The notes beneath the pieces were generated by a model. That model had not been told where the DNA came from. It saw nothing but the letters and a program-made list of their open reading frames with translations, and searched no databases. The position numbers and the translations under genes are program-made. Shown in pieces: positions 1 to 8,637 of a DNA stretch of 64,000 nt (within the stretch, counting starts at the first letter, position 1; every line of letters begins with the position of its first letter). The stretch lies in contig NZ_JAUUTW010000007.1 in NCBI RefSeq assembly GCF_030676415.1, forward strand, positions 62,001 through 126,000. The letters run 5' to 3'. Source of the DNA: Peribacillus frigoritolerans (lineage in GTDB: Bacteria; Bacillota; Bacilli; Bacillales; DSM-1321).

Positions 1-134
1 GTACGGTCTTTTCCGTAAGTGAATATCAGCTTTGCACCTGCTTTATGTAAGGAACGGGCAACTCCCCATGCAATACTTCTTTTATTCGCTACACCCATTA
101 TGACAAACGTTTTTCCTTCTAATGAAAAAGTCAT
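1..134 (-). CDS. fabI: Enoyl-ACP reductase FabI (N-terminal fragment, runs off the window)
   Basis: The visible 44 codons read MTFSLEGKTFVIMGVANKRS then IAWGVARSLHKAGAKLIFTY, the typical start of FabI: a short-chain dehydrogenase fold with the GVANxRSIAWG dinucleotide-binding segment. FabI performs the NAD(P)H-dependent last step of each fatty acid elongation round in the cytosol. The remaining C-terminal part lies outside the window. A GGAGGT ribosome site precedes the ATG at 134. A FapR operator lies just upstream, so the gene belongs to the FapR regulon together with fabHA-fabF at about 22-24.6 kb. Identification is confident despite the truncation. Confidence 0.93.
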   Translation of the reverse strand, partial: MTFSLEGKTFVIMGVANKRSIAWGVARSLHKAGAKLIFTYGKDR

Positions 135-164
135 CGTATGTGACCTCCTATTTTAATACAAGTT

Positions 165-183
165 ATTAGTACCTGCTACTAAT
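165..183 (-). promoter_or_regulatory. FapR operator upstream of fabI
   Basis: ATTAGTACCTGCTACTAAT is an inverted repeat that matches the FapR consensus (TTAGTACCTGNTACTAA). FapR is the malonyl-CoA-responsive repressor of phospholipid and fatty acid genes. A TATACT -10 element on the minus strand lies at 187-192, so the site covers the start of transcription. The same box is found before fabHA (24643-24661). Confidence 0.85.
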
Positions 184-266
184 GACAGTATATCAAAATT
201 CCTTTGATAAAAACACCGTTTTCTAAAGTCCTCAGGGAATAACCCTCCAAGAGGGCCTTCTTTGAC

Positions 267-1640
267 CTATAGTAAATAGCCCATTAATAATGTTGCTAAT
301 CCGAAATAAATCAAAATACTGATAAGGTCGTTTATAGTTGTAATGAAAGGACCTGAAGCTACTGCTGGGTCGATTTTCATTTTATGCATGAGAAGCGGGA
401 CAATTGAACCGGCAAGTGTGGCAACGATTAGAGTTATGAAAATCGAAATACCGACCAATAAACCCAGCATTAAATCGTTTTGCCAAAAATAGACGATAAA
501 AATGATGGCAATTCCGCATGTCAGGCCAATAATAAGGCCAGTTCCAGCCTCTCGAAGGACTAGTTTCCACTTGCTTTCCTGTTCTAATTCACCTGTTGCG
601 ATTCCTCTGACCGCTACTGCCAATGCTTGTGTTCCTGTATTTCCAGCCATGCCGCCAATCAATGGAATAAATACAGCCAGAATCGCTTTTTGGCTTAGTG
701 TCTCTTCGAATCGGCCAATCAAGCTCGCAGTCAGCAAGCCTAAAAACAAGAGGATGACCAACCATGGCAGCCGTTTTTTTGCAGCTGAAAATGGACTCTT
801 ATCAACATGATCAAGATCAGATATACCTGCCAATTTAGAATAATCATCGGATGCCTCTTCATCCATGACATCGATGATATCATCAACCGTAATAATCCCT
901 AACAAATGGTTTTGGAAATCGACGACCGGCACGGCAAGGAAGTTATAGTCCCTTATTTTTCGTGCCACCTCTTCCTGGTCTTCAGATACAGGTACGGAAA
1001 CTACCCTGTCATCCATTAAATCACCGATTAAAGCATCTTCATTAGCTATGATCAATGTCCTGAGCGATAAAACACCAAGCAGCTTCTTATCCTGATCGGT
1101 AACGAACACATAATATATCGTTTCCGCTTCCGGAGCTTCCCTTTTTAAGATCTGCATGGCTGATCGAGCCGTTTCGTTTGCTTCAATGGCAATGAACTCT
1201 GTCGTCATGATACTTCCTGCCGTAGATTCCTCATAGTTCAGAAGCTCCTGGATTTCACTTGCAGCTTCATCATCCATGATGGTCAAATAGCTGACGGCCT
1301 GCTCATCATTGATTTCATTCAGGACATCAGCCGCATCATCCGCATACATATGGGAAAGCATATTGGCTGCGTAAGAAGGATTCATTTCAGCCAACAGGCT
1401 TTCGTAATCCTCTTCATCTATTTCTATATTTTCAAAAAGGTCCGCCATTTCTTCCGGTGACAAATATGTGTAAACGACGGATCTGAATTCATCTGACAAG
1501 CTTGTATAAAATTGAGCCTGATCATATGGATGCATTTCAAGGAACTCCGTACGGAACTGATCTAGATTTTCCGTTTTAAGCGCTTCAAGCAAAAGCTCGT
1601 TATTCACTTGACTACTCTCCCTCTCCTTCATCTCCTCCAT
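267..1640 (-). CDS. mgtE: MgtE-type magnesium transporter
   Basis: 457 residues with the MgtE layout: an N-terminal helical Mg-sensing domain rich in acidic residues (about 1-130), two CBS domains (about 135-255) and a C-terminal membrane domain with about five hydrophobic segments (about 285-457), containing the conserved PLIGGMAGNTGTQ segment. MgtE is a homodimeric, Mg2+-gated Mg2+ channel in the cytoplasmic membrane. Two in-frame ATGs are possible. The one at 1646 sits only 3 nt behind AGGAGG, while 1640 has 9 nt spacing, so 1640 is preferred. The 113-nt gap to the divergent prpE is too short for the long Mg2+ (M-box) leader known upstream of B. subtilis mgtE, and none is seen. Confidence 0.95.
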   Translation of the reverse strand: MEEMKERESSQVNNELLLEALKTENLDQFRTEFLEMHPYDQAQFYTSLSDEFRSVVYTYLSPEEMADLFENIEIDEEDYESLLAEMNPSYAANMLSHMYADDAADVLNEINDEQAVSYLTIMDDEAASEIQELLNYEESTAGSIMTTEFIAIEANETARSAMQILKREAPEAETIYYVFVTDQDKKLLGVLSLRTLIIANEDALIGDLMDDRVVSVPVSEDQEEVARKIRDYNFLAVPVVDFQNHLLGIITVDDIIDVMDEEASDDYSKLAGISDLDHVDKSPFSAAKKRLPWLVILLFLGLLTASLIGRFEETLSQKAILAVFIPLIGGMAGNTGTQALAVAVRGIATGELEQESKWKLVLREAGTGLIIGLTCGIAIIFIVYFWQNDLMLGLLVGISIFITLIVATLAGSIVPLLMHKMKIDPAVASGPFITTINDLISILIYFGLATLLMGYLL

Positions 1641-1753
1641 AACCATACACCTCCTAAAACATATTTTTTCATTTCCTCGTTTATATTTTATTTATTTAAA
1701 TAATACTATACTAATACCATAAACATATACAAAACAAACAAAGGGTGTGTCAA

Positions 1754-2497
1754 ATGAACATCGATATCATAGGGGACATTCATGGATGTTTCGCTGAATT
1801 CAGGCAGCTGACCGAAAAAATGGGCTATACATGGGAGACTGGGTTCCCTGTACATCCCTCTGGAAGGATTCTCGGCTTTGTAGGGGATTTAACCGATCGC
1901 GGCCCAAATTCCCTTCAAGTAATCGAGGTTGTCCATGAATTAGTCATTAACCAAAATATAGCAAGGTATGCCCCAGGTAACCACTGCAATAAATTGTATC
2001 GTTATTTTTCAGGCAATAAAGTTCAAATATCACACGGTTTAGAAACTACTGTAGCTGAATATGAATCACTGAACATTCGGGAGCAGAAGAAGATCCGAAA
2101 AAAATTCATGGATCTGTATGAACGTTCCCCACTTTATCAACTTATTGATGAAGGGCGATTGATCATTGCCCATGCTGGAATTCGCAGTGACTATATTGGT
2201 CAATATGGCAGTAAGGTAAAAACCTTTGTCCTCTATGGTGATATCAATGGCTCCAAACATCCCGATGGGTCTCCGGTCAGGAAAGACTGGGCCCAATCAT
2301 ACAAAGGGGAAACTTGGATCGTATATGGACACACACCAGTCCCTGAAGCTAGACGAGTCAATCATACATACAATATTGATACAGGCTGCGTCTTCGGTGG
2401 AAAACTGACGGCTGTCCGTTATCCCGAAATGGATCTTCAAGAGGTGCCTTCAACCATGCCATATATAGCGGAAAAATTCAGGACCTCTTTTGATTAA
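1754..2497 (+). CDS. prpE: Bis(5'-nucleosyl)-tetraphosphatase PrpE
   Basis: 247 residues with calcineurin-like metallophosphatase motifs: GDIHGC near the N terminus, GDLTDRG, the GNHC segment and a later GHTPV. PrpE hydrolyses diadenosine tetraphosphate and related dinucleotides in the cytosol and is linked to spore germination in B. subtilis. The ATG at 1754 follows AAAGGGTG at suitable distance and gives the family length (about 245); an upstream in-frame GTG at 1745 lies inside the ribosome site. It is divergent from mgtE and convergent with the rluD-type gene, as at the yjbP locus of B. subtilis. Confidence 0.92.
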   Translation: MNIDIIGDIHGCFAEFRQLTEKMGYTWETGFPVHPSGRILGFVGDLTDRGPNSLQVIEVVHELVINQNIARYAPGNHCNKLYRYFSGNKVQISHGLETTVAEYESLNIREQKKIRKKFMDLYERSPLYQLIDEGRLIIAHAGIRSDYIGQYGSKVKTFVLYGDINGSKHPDGSPVRKDWAQSYKGETWIVYGHTPVPEARRVNHTYNIDTGCVFGGKLTAVRYPEMDLQEVPSTMPYIAEKFRTSFD

Positions 2498-2499
2498 CC

Positions 2500-2531
2500 A
2501 AAAAAACTCGCCATCTTGGTGAGTTTTTTTG
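2500..2531. terminator. Bidirectional terminator between prpE and the RluD-family gene
   Basis: A stem of about 14 bp (AAAAAAACTCGCCA pairing with TGGTGAGTTTTTTT, one G-T pair) with a TCT loop and T runs on both strands, placed between convergent genes. Confidence 0.85.
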
Positions 2532-2587
2532 GCGTCTATGGATTTTTTCATAACCTTGAATTCGTTTTAATGCGCCCCGTTATAAAG

Positions 2588-3502
2588 TCAGGAATCGCAT
2601 CCTTTACTTCCCTCGAGCAAACGGGTCATATCTTCTGGTAACTCTTCTTGAAACAACATCATCTTCTTGGTGAAAGGGTGTAAAAATTTCAATTCAAAAC
2701 AATGAAGGGCTTGGCGAGGGATACCTCTCCTGTTCCCTCCATATAAATCATCACCAGCCAGCGGGTGACCAATATGCGCCATATGGACCCTGATTTGATG
2801 TGTACGCCCTGTTTGGAGTTCCAACTTAAGGAATGTATGGGACTCTGTGTGTGCCAATACCTTAAATAGGGTACAGGCATACCGGCCATCCTCCCTGACT
2901 TCCCGTTCAATGATGCTGGTCGATTTTCGTCCGATTGGCGCCACTATCTCTCCTACAGGTCCTTCAACGATTCCTTCAGCTATGGCTTGGTATCTCCGTT
3001 TAACCAGTCCTGATTTTTGCTGTTCACTTAAAAGGTGATGGATATGCCGGTGCTTGGCAATTAAAACCAGACCTGATGTGTCCCTGTCAAGACGTGTAAC
3101 TATATGGATCGTCGCCTGTATTCCCGTCTTCCTATAATAACCCGCCAAGCCATTCGCCAGACTGCCGTTGGGATGCTCGCGGGAAGGAATGGTATTCATG
3201 GAAGGGGGCTTGGCCACCACCAATACAAACTCATCTTCATACCTGACATTCAGGGGGATGGGTTCCGGCAAAAGGCCTTCGCTTGCCTGCTCCGGCGGAA
3301 ATATGACGGTGACGATGTCACCTGTTTCAATCCGTTCCCTTACGGTTACTTCTTCGCCGTTCAACTGGATATATCCACCTTTAAACTTAATATCCGTTAA
3401 TGCTCGTTTTGAAATATCGCATTTGCTGAGAAACTCTCGCAATAAAGAGCCAGAATCCTCCTCAAAAACCGACCAGGTCAAAGAAAAGTTTTGATTTGAC
3501 AT
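2588..3502 (-). CDS. RluA/RluD-family 23S rRNA pseudouridine synthase (YjbO-like)
   Basis: 304 residues with an S4-like N-terminal part (about 20-75) and the RluA-type catalytic domain: the active-site motif RLDRDTSGL around residue 140 with its catalytic Asp, then HQIRVHMAHIGHPLAGDDLYGG. It converts uridines in rRNA, possibly tRNA, to pseudouridine. Gene order (directly after NAD kinase, 17 nt apart, same strand) matches yjbN-yjbO of B. subtilis, so the two are probably cotranscribed. The exact target uridine cannot be told from sequence. The AAGGAG element lies about 13 nt before the ATG, a little far, so the start is less certain than the family. Confidence 0.9.
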   Translation of the reverse strand: MSNQNFSLTWSVFEEDSGSLLREFLSKCDISKRALTDIKFKGGYIQLNGEEVTVRERIETGDIVTVIFPPEQASEGLLPEPIPLNVRYEDEFVLVVAKPPSMNTIPSREHPNGSLANGLAGYYRKTGIQATIHIVTRLDRDTSGLVLIAKHRHIHHLLSEQQKSGLVKRRYQAIAEGIVEGPVGEIVAPIGRKSTSIIEREVREDGRYACTLFKVLAHTESHTFLKLELQTGRTHQIRVHMAHIGHPLAGDDLYGGNRRGIPRQALHCFELKFLHPFTKKMMLFQEELPEDMTRLLEGSKGCDS

Positions 3503-3519
3503 GAGGTGAGTCTATCTCC

Positions 3520-4314
3520 TTAATTAGCAATAAATGAATCATGCACTCTCTTCCAGAAAGGAAAAGGGCGGAATCTGGCAAACCGGATCTTTTCATCTGC
3601 CACTCGGCACTGTATCGACTTTACATTTTCCTGAAGCAAGGACAAATGGTCGACCGTAATTTGGAAGTTGACCGCATTGACCGGCCTGAACATGCATGTA
3701 TGATGTGCCGGCAGCAGAAGTGGAGATCCTACCGTTCTAAACACCCGGTTATTGATGGATGCCAATTCGGTAATCTGGATGGCATCGATCGATGGATGGA
3801 CAATGGCCCCGCCAAGCGCCTTATTATACGCCGTGCTTCCAGATGGCGTCGCAATGCATAAACCATCTCCACGGAACGTCTCGAAATGCTGGCCGCGTAT
3901 TTCAACGTCCATGACGAGCGTTCCTTCTACACTTTTGACTGTCGATTCATTCAAAGCCAAAAATCTGGCTTCCCGTCCTCCATGCTGATAACGGACGATC
4001 GTTTCGAGCAGTGGATATTCCACTATTTGAAATGGGGTTTTCGCTAAAGCTATCACCAATTTTTCAATTTCATCAGGGGTCCAATCTGCATAAAACCCAA
4101 GATGTCCTGTATGTACACCAACAAAGGCGGTTTTATCCAATCGATTCTTATAACGGTGAAAAGCATATAATAAAGTGCCATCTCCACCGACAGAAATGAC
4201 AATATCCGGCTGATCTTCGTCATATTCCAAATGAAAGTCCTGAAGATACGTTCGCATCCTTTGCATTAAAGTATTCGATTTCGCATCTCCTTTTGACGTA
4301 ATCGCAAATTTCAT
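3520..4314 (-). CDS. nadK: NAD kinase (NadF/PpnK)
   Basis: 264 residues, the usual length for the Bacillus NadF type. It carries the NAD kinase GGDGT motif ([15 protein letters not shown], near residue 55) and the diagnostic [21 protein letters not shown] segment near residue 155. The enzyme phosphorylates NAD to NADP in the cytosol. A GAAGGTGGG ribosome site precedes the ATG. It lies 49 nt after the alarmone synthetase gene and 17 nt before the pseudouridine synthase gene, consistent with a yjbM-yjbN-yjbO operon. Confidence 0.95.
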   Translation of the reverse strand: MKFAITSKGDAKSNTLMQRMRTYLQDFHLEYDEDQPDIVISVGGDGTLLYAFHRYKNRLDKTAFVGVHTGHLGFYADWTPDEIEKLVIALAKTPFQIVEYPLLETIVRYQHGGREARFLALNESTVKSVEGTLVMDVEIRGQHFETFRGDGLCIATPSGSTAYNKALGGAIVHPSIDAIQITELASINNRVFRTVGSPLLLPAHHTCMFRPVNAVNFQITVDHLSLLQENVKSIQCRVADEKIRFARFRPFPFWKRVHDSFIAN

Positions 4315-4363
4315 GTAATCCCACCTTCAATTTAGCTTTTTTCTCGTTTACCCTTTTATGCGT

Positions 4364-4984
4364 TCAAGAATCTTTCTTCCTGGAAAAAAGACGCTGTGCT
4401 TCCTGGATTTCCGTACGGATTTGCGACATCTCTGCATCAAGCAGGAAGGCCGCTTCAGCTGCACGTTTGAGTCGCAATTGAATATCTTCCGGGAAAATGC
4501 CTTTATATTTATAATTTAAAGAATGTTCAATCGTCGCCCAAAAATTCATCGCAAGAGTCCTGATTTGAATTTCGGCAAGGATATTTTTTTCGCCATGGAT
4601 CGTCTGGACCGGATAGCGGATTACAACATGATAAGAACGATAGCCGCTTGCTTTTTTGTGAGAAATATAATTCCTCTCCTCGACTATCTCGAAGTCATTG
4701 CGACCTCGTAATAGTTCAACTACCTGTTCTATATCATCCACGAACTGGCACATCATGCGAAGCCCTGCAATATCCTGAATTTCAGTTCCCAATTTATCAA
4801 TGGGAATATCCTTCAGGCTCGCCTTATCCAAAATGCTGACAATCGGCTTTACCCTGCCTGTTACAAATTCGATCGGTGAGTGAATATTCTCTCTCTCAAA
4901 CTGTTTCCTTAATCCCTTTAGCTTAACCTTTAATTCTTCGACAGCCTGAGTATAAGGCGCCAAGAAATCGTCCCAACTCTCCAT
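4364..4984 (-). CDS. relQ: Small alarmone synthetase RelQ/SasB (YjbM-like GTP pyrophosphokinase)
   Basis: 206 residues with only the RelA/SpoT synthetase domain: SPIEFVTGRVKPIVSIL near residue 45, DIAGLRMMCQF near 75, and the HKKASGYRSYHVVIRYP and AEIQIRTLAMNFWATIEH segments. There is no hydrolase domain or regulatory C terminus. The family makes (p)ppGpp from GTP/GDP and ATP. The ATG at 4984 is 7 nt after AGGTGG; an in-frame GTG at 4990 falls within the ribosome site. First gene of the unit with nadK and the rluD-type gene. The yjbL gene that lies next to yjbM in B. subtilis is not present here. Confidence 0.93.
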   Translation of the reverse strand: MESWDDFLAPYTQAVEELKVKLKGLRKQFERENIHSPIEFVTGRVKPIVSILDKASLKDIPIDKLGTEIQDIAGLRMMCQFVDDIEQVVELLRGRNDFEIVEERNYISHKKASGYRSYHVVIRYPVQTIHGEKNILAEIQIRTLAMNFWATIEHSLNYKYKGIFPEDIQLRLKRAAEAAFLLDAEMSQIRTEIQEAQRLFSRKKDS

Positions 4985-5303
4985 TGCCACACCACCTATA
5001 TCTATCTAAAAAGCGCCTGTTCAACTCTGGTATGGGCAGAGCGCTCTCCTAAATCCAGCAGTCACATGACTTTATGCCAATTCACCACTGGATCCTATTA
5101 AATCTTTCTCTAGCAAAAAGTATGTATTAAATTTCTATATATACGATAATCCATTTCTCGTGCTCAACGTTTATATTTTATCATATCCTGCAATTGATTC
5201 CTAAATATTCAAGTACAATAGCAAAAAATTATTGAATTCAATTTGACAGCTGGAATGTTTCTTATATGATTAACCTAAGAATCAGACAGAAAGGATGGAA
5301 CAC
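4985..5303 (+). promoter_or_regulatory. Divergent intergenic region with sigma-A promoter for yjbK
   Basis: About 320 bases without a gene between relQ and yjbK. A near-consensus promoter reading rightward is visible: TTGACA at 5243-5248, 16 nt spacer, TATGAT at 5265-5270, leading to the yjbK start at 5304. The relQ side holds a GC-rich imperfect hairpin around 5010-5045 of unknown role. Nothing else was recognised. Confidence 0.7.
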
Positions 5304-5882
5304 ATGAACCAGCATATTGAAATTGAATTTAAAAACCTCTTAAGCGAAAAAGAATTTCGTCAACTGATCGAATACTTTCATGTCGGGGCATCGAACTTTA
5401 AAACACAGAAAAACCATTACTTCGATACACTCGGATTCACTTTGAAAAATCAAGAATCTGCGCTTAGGATCCGAGAGAAAAACGGGCGTTACGAGCTGAC
5501 TTTGAAACAGCCCGCTACAGAAGGACTATTGGAAACGAATCAAGATATTCCTGAAGAGACCGCATATGCGTTTCTGAATCATAACACATTCCCTGATGGC
5601 GAGATCCAACATCTTATCCTCGAATGCGGAATTGATCCAAAAGACTTTACCTGCTTTGGGACACTAAAGACAGACCGTTTTGAATTTCCTTACAAAGAGG
5701 GTTTACTTGTTTTAGATCATAGTTCGTATTTGAATCAGGAAGACTTTGAACTTGAATATGAAGTGACGGAAGCAAAATCTGGAAAAAAAAACTTCCTGTC
5801 CCTCCTCGAAACCCTTCAAATTCCGGTCAGGGAAACCGAAAATAAGGTTAAGAGGTTTTATCGTGCCAAATTCCAGGAATAA
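5304..5882 (+). CDS. yjbK: CYTH domain protein YjbK
   Basis: 192 residues beginning with the CYTH signature ExExK (IEIEFKNLL), followed by basic and acidic strands (LRIREKNGRYELTLKQP, FELEYEV) that form the triphosphate tunnel. CYTH proteins bind or hydrolyse inorganic triphosphate or triphosphorylated compounds in a metal-dependent manner; the substrate of the Bacillus YjbK group is not certain. The ATG at 5304 is 8 nt behind AAAGGA; an ATG at 5295 overlaps the ribosome site and is rejected. It lies 31 nt upstream of the transglycosylase gene, probably in one operon. Confidence 0.88.
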   Translation: MNQHIEIEFKNLLSEKEFRQLIEYFHVGASNFKTQKNHYFDTLGFTLKNQESALRIREKNGRYELTLKQPATEGLLETNQDIPEETAYAFLNHNTFPDGEIQHLILECGIDPKDFTCFGTLKTDRFEFPYKEGLLVLDHSSYLNQEDFELEYEVTEAKSGKKNFLSLLETLQIPVRETENKVKRFYRAKFQE

Positions 5883-5913
5883 TCCTGTTTGAACCCATTC
5901 GGAGGTAGAGAGT

Positions 5914-6555
5914 TTGAAAATCCAAGATTTCAAAACGTTTATGGAATTGCAGGCAATTCAGCAATTCACAAATACAAATTCATCTCGATCCGTTTTCCAG
6001 GACATGCTCTCGGAACTGGTTTCGGGTGATGCTCTTGAAGGCACTTCGCAGACATTGGGTTCCTTATTATCCAATGTGGAAGCGGAAACGAAGTCCTTTC
6101 TCCAACCCGGCGGCCTGACATCCATGAACATCAACCCGATATCCACTGCCCATGCTAACAATCAGAGCAGCGGAACCGCAACAAACTATGATCATATCAT
6201 CAGCCAGGCAGCCAGTTTATATAATCTCCCGGAAAAACTGATTAAGTCTGTCATTAAACAAGAATCAAACTTTAACCCTGAAGCCACCAGTTATGCGGGT
6301 GCAACTGGACTTATGCAGTTAATGCCCGCAACTGCAAAAAGTCTTGGGGTGCATGATGCAACCGATCCAGAACAAAACATCATGGGCGGGAGTAAATATT
6401 TAAGTCAAATGATGACACGTTATGACGGGGACATCCAGGTTGCCCTTGCTGCTTATAATGCTGGGCCAGGAAACGTCGATAAATATAACGGCATCCCGCC
6501 CTTTAAAGAAACTCAGAACTATGTTCAAAAAGTTTATGGCACATTTTTAAGCTAA
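5914..6555 (+). CDS. yjbJ: Lytic transglycosylase, SLT domain (YjbJ-like)
   Basis: 213 residues. The C-terminal half (from about residue 95) is a classic soluble lytic transglycosylase domain: KQESNFNPEATS with the catalytic Glu, GATGLMQLMPATAKSLGV, NIMGGSKYL and ALAAYNAGPGNV. Such enzymes cleave the MurNAc-GlcNAc bond of peptidoglycan with anhydro product formation. The N-terminal 90 residues are low complexity and there is no clear signal peptide, so export is unexplained. The start is TTG at 5914, 7 nt after GGAGGT. It follows yjbK closely and is followed by a strong terminator. Confidence 0.9.
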   Translation: MKIQDFKTFMELQAIQQFTNTNSSRSVFQDMLSELVSGDALEGTSQTLGSLLSNVEAETKSFLQPGGLTSMNINPISTAHANNQSSGTATNYDHIISQAASLYNLPEKLIKSVIKQESNFNPEATSYAGATGLMQLMPATAKSLGVHDATDPEQNIMGGSKYLSQMMTRYDGDIQVALAAYNAGPGNVDKYNGIPPFKETQNYVQKVYGTFLS

Positions 6556-6561
6556 AACAAG

Positions 6562-6595
6562 CTGACCCTGTTTATTTGTGACGGGTCAGTTTTTT
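6562..6595 (+). terminator. Rho-independent terminator after yjbJ
   Basis: CTGACCC pairs with GGGTCAG across a loop of 14 nt and is followed by TTTTTT. Confidence 0.85.
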
Positions 6596-6788
6596 CATGT
6601 CTATATATGCTTCTTCCACGAACCTAGAACAAATGGTAAAGTTCCCCAGAAGCTGTCGTTTCCGATCATTCCCCTGTGTCATACTACAGTTGTAAAATTT
6701 TCTCTAAGCTATATATTTGTTATATCAGTACGTCATTGATAAAATATGAATAAATATCAACCATCTTTCTTTAAAAGGAGTAATCAAC

Positions 6789-7193
6789 ATGATGCAAGGG
6801 AACCCTACACCATATGAATTAATTGGAGAAGGGCAATTACACAAATTAATTGATGTGTTTTACTCCAACGTTAGTCAACACCCGGATCTGCAGCCAATAT
6901 TCCCTGACGATTTAACTGAAACGGTCCGTAAGCAAAAACAATTTATGACTCAATATTTAGGCGGTCCCTCTTTATATACCGAAGAGCATGGCCATCCTAT
7001 GTTGCGGGCTCGACATATACCTTTTGAAATTACACCAGAACGTGCGAAAGCATGGCTCTCATGCATGTATCAAGCTATGGACGAAATTGGCCTTGAGGGT
7101 GAGATTAGGGAGTTTTTCTATCACCGCCTCTATTTGACGGCACAGCATATGATCAATACATCCGGAACTGACGGGAAAGGAGAAGACAGTTGA
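6789..7193 (+). CDS. yjbI: Truncated (2/2) haemoglobin YjbI
   Basis: 134 residues, about the length of B. subtilis YjbI (group II truncated globin). It contains the globin-family QYLGGPSLYTEEHGHPMLRARH segment with the proximal His region and the PxTPERAKAW-like helix. Group II trHbs bind haem and O2 or NO in the cytosol. AAAGGAG precedes the ATG, and a second in-frame ATG follows at once. The stop codon overlaps the start of yjbH, so the two are translationally coupled; in B. subtilis the products are both linked to redox and nitrosative stress handling. Confidence 0.92.
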   Translation: MMQGNPTPYELIGEGQLHKLIDVFYSNVSQHPDLQPIFPDDLTETVRKQKQFMTQYLGGPSLYTEEHGHPMLRARHIPFEITPERAKAWLSCMYQAMDEIGLEGEIREFFYHRLYLTAQHMINTSGTDGKGEDS

Positions 7194-8083
7194 GCGCACA
7201 AAAACCAGTTTTCAATATTTCCGATTGGATCAAGACGCAGCATTGCTATGATATAGGAAAAAAGCCAATTGAAATTTATGTTTTTGTTGATCCGCTTTGT
7301 CCCGAATGCTGGGGCTTAGAACCAATTATTAGGAAATTACAGATAGAATATGGCCAATTGTTCAGTTTACGCCATGTTTTAAGCGGTAAAATCGATTCTC
7401 TTAATATGGGGAAAAATAAAAATTATGAAAACATTGCTCAAGTTTGGGAAAAGACAGCCAGCCGCTCGGGAATGTCCTGCGACGGGAGCCTTTGGTCTGA
7501 AAACCCAATCTCTTCTCCATATACAGCTTCCATCGCAATAAAAGCAGCGGAATTGCAGGGCCGTAAATTGGCCATTCGCTTTTTAAGGCAGCTTCAAGAA
7601 TATGTATTCATAGGAAAAAAGGATATATCCAATATCGAAATCTTGACCGAATGTGCCAAAATGGTTGGATTGGATGTGGAGGAATTCCTTTATGACATCC
7701 ATTCTTCCAGTGCAGCCAAAGGCTTTCAATGTGACATGAAAATCACAAGCGAAATGGAAGTGACTGAAATACCTTCCCTTGTCTTTTTCAATCAAAATAT
7801 TGAAGAAGAGGGAATAAAAGTTTCAGGTGTCTATTCTTACGAGGTATATGTTCAAATTTTAGAAGATATGCTGAATGGTCTTCCAGCCCCTGCAAACCCT
7901 CCCTCTCTCGAAGAATTTTTAAGCTGTTTCAAACTAGTGGCCACAAAGGAAATTGAAACGGTTTATAATATGAATAAGAATAACGTCGAGTTGGAAATGA
8001 AAAAGCTTGTTTTAAAACAGTTGGCAGAGAAAATTCCTGCTAAATACGGAACGTTTTGGAGATATACAAAGAAGCAGTCATGA
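7190..8083 (+). CDS. yjbH: YjbH, ClpXP adaptor for Spx
   Basis: 297 residues with a thioredoxin/DsbA-like fold and a CPEC motif (VDPLCPECWGLEP, residues about 35-38) near the N terminus. YjbH binds Spx and speeds its degradation by ClpXP; the Cys/His-rich N terminus responds to disulfide stress. The start is TTG at 7190, overlapping the yjbI stop by 4 nt, with GGAAAGGAG upstream. The target gene spx lies at 15.1-15.5 kb, and mecA, another Clp adaptor, at 14 kb. Confidence 0.93.
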   Translation: MSAQKPVFNISDWIKTQHCYDIGKKPIEIYVFVDPLCPECWGLEPIIRKLQIEYGQLFSLRHVLSGKIDSLNMGKNKNYENIAQVWEKTASRSGMSCDGSLWSENPISSPYTASIAIKAAELQGRKLAIRFLRQLQEYVFIGKKDISNIEILTECAKMVGLDVEEFLYDIHSSSAAKGFQCDMKITSEMEVTEIPSLVFFNQNIEEEGIKVSGVYSYEVYVQILEDMLNGLPAPANPPSLEEFLSCFKLVATKEIETVYNMNKNNVELEMKKLVLKQLAEKIPAKYGTFWRYTKKQS

Positions 8084-8099
8084 ATTTGACTGCTTTTTT
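8072..8099 (+). terminator. Terminator overlapping the yjbH stop codon
   Basis: AAGCAGTCA pairs with TGACTGCTT around the stop codon and is followed by T6. Confidence 0.8.
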
Positions 8100-8114
8100 G
8101 TTATATTAAAAAAG

Positions 8115-8229
8115 GAAAAACCATGCAAATCAAAAAATTGCATGGTTTTTTTTATAAGAAATAAGGGGATGGGAGAAATTTTTCACGATCAAACAAAGGG
8201 GTATAAGTTTGTTTGTGATTCACTTCACA
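8115..8229 (-). ncRNA. roxS: RoxS/RsaE-family small RNA, copy A
   Basis: On the minus strand this segment carries the two C-rich motifs of RsaE/RoxS in order, TACCCCTTTGTTTG and then TTTCTCCCATCCCCTT, followed by a 12-bp hairpin (AAAACCATGCAA with TTGCATGGTTTT) and a T run, giving a transcript of about 115 nt. RoxS/RsaE pairs through these C-rich motifs with ribosome binding sites of central-metabolism mRNAs and is controlled by ResD and Rex in B. subtilis. As I recall, the B. subtilis gene lies between yjbH and yizD, exactly this locus. A promoter is found at 8236-8265. The 5' end is estimated from the -10 element. Confidence 0.88.
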
Positions 8230-8230
8230 A
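8213..8230. promoter_or_regulatory. Rex-like operator over the start of RoxS copy A
   Basis: TTGTGAAGTGAATCACAA (minus strand) has perfect TTGTGA/TCACAA arms and the 18-nt length of the Rex site consensus (TTGTGAA-N4-TTCACAA). It covers the predicted start of copy A. Rex is the NADH-sensing repressor known to act on roxS in B. subtilis. Binding here is inferred. Confidence 0.6.
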
Positions 8231-8235
8231 TAAAT

Positions 8236-8299
8236 AATATAACAGATAATCCGTTTATGCTTCAACTATATGTGCAACTTTTCACAAATTGTTCACAAT
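8236..8299 (-). promoter_or_regulatory. Promoter and ResD-like sites of RoxS copy A
   Basis: On the minus strand: TTGAAG (8260-8265), 18-nt spacer, TATATT (8236-8241). Just upstream are two tandem TTGTGAA elements (8281-8299), which resemble the TTTGTGAAT-type binding sites of the response regulator ResD. The first of them, with the following AGTTGCACA, is also kept upstream of copy B, so the promoter region was duplicated too. Confidence 0.6.
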
Positions 8300-8510
8300 A
8301 TATTTTTTTCATCTTTTCTTTTCCCTTCTGGTATATATAGCTAAATAAGAGCCCATTTTATTTAAAGCTAAGTGTTTTTGATATATGATATAGCTTGGGT
8401 ATGTGAAATATATCACAATAATAATCCACCATTTCTTTTTATTACTTAATCTTTTGTCCAACTTTTATTACAACCGGTACTATTTTAATCTTTTTACTTT
8501 TAAACAAATG

Positions 8511-8631
8511 AAAAACCCCAGCAAATCGCGAAATCTGCTGGGGTTTCATCTATTTATACGAATAAGGGGATAGGAGAAATTTCACGACGAACAAACAAAG
8601 GGGTATATGTTTGGGATGTGATAACTTCTAT
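8511..8631 (-). ncRNA. RoxS/RsaE-family small RNA, copy B
   Basis: A second minus-strand copy with the same order of elements: TACCCCTTTGTTTG, TTTCTCCTATCCCCTT, then a different terminator hairpin (AAACCCCAGCA with TGCTGGGGTTT) and T5. The predicted length is about 120 nt. Both C-rich target-binding motifs are preserved, while the 5' end and terminator stem differ from copy A. Between the copies lie about 280 bases (8230-8510) of AT-rich sequence with the copy A promoter. This is a tandem paralogue of RoxS rather than a random repeat, because motif order, spacing, promoter and terminator are all retained. Confidence 0.85.
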
Positions 8632-8637
8632 ATCTGT

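Noticed and set aside
1641..1753. Possible Mg2+ riboswitch (M-box) upstream of mgtE
   Set aside because: The gap to the divergent prpE is only about 113 bases, too short for the M-box, and no matching conserved segments are seen.
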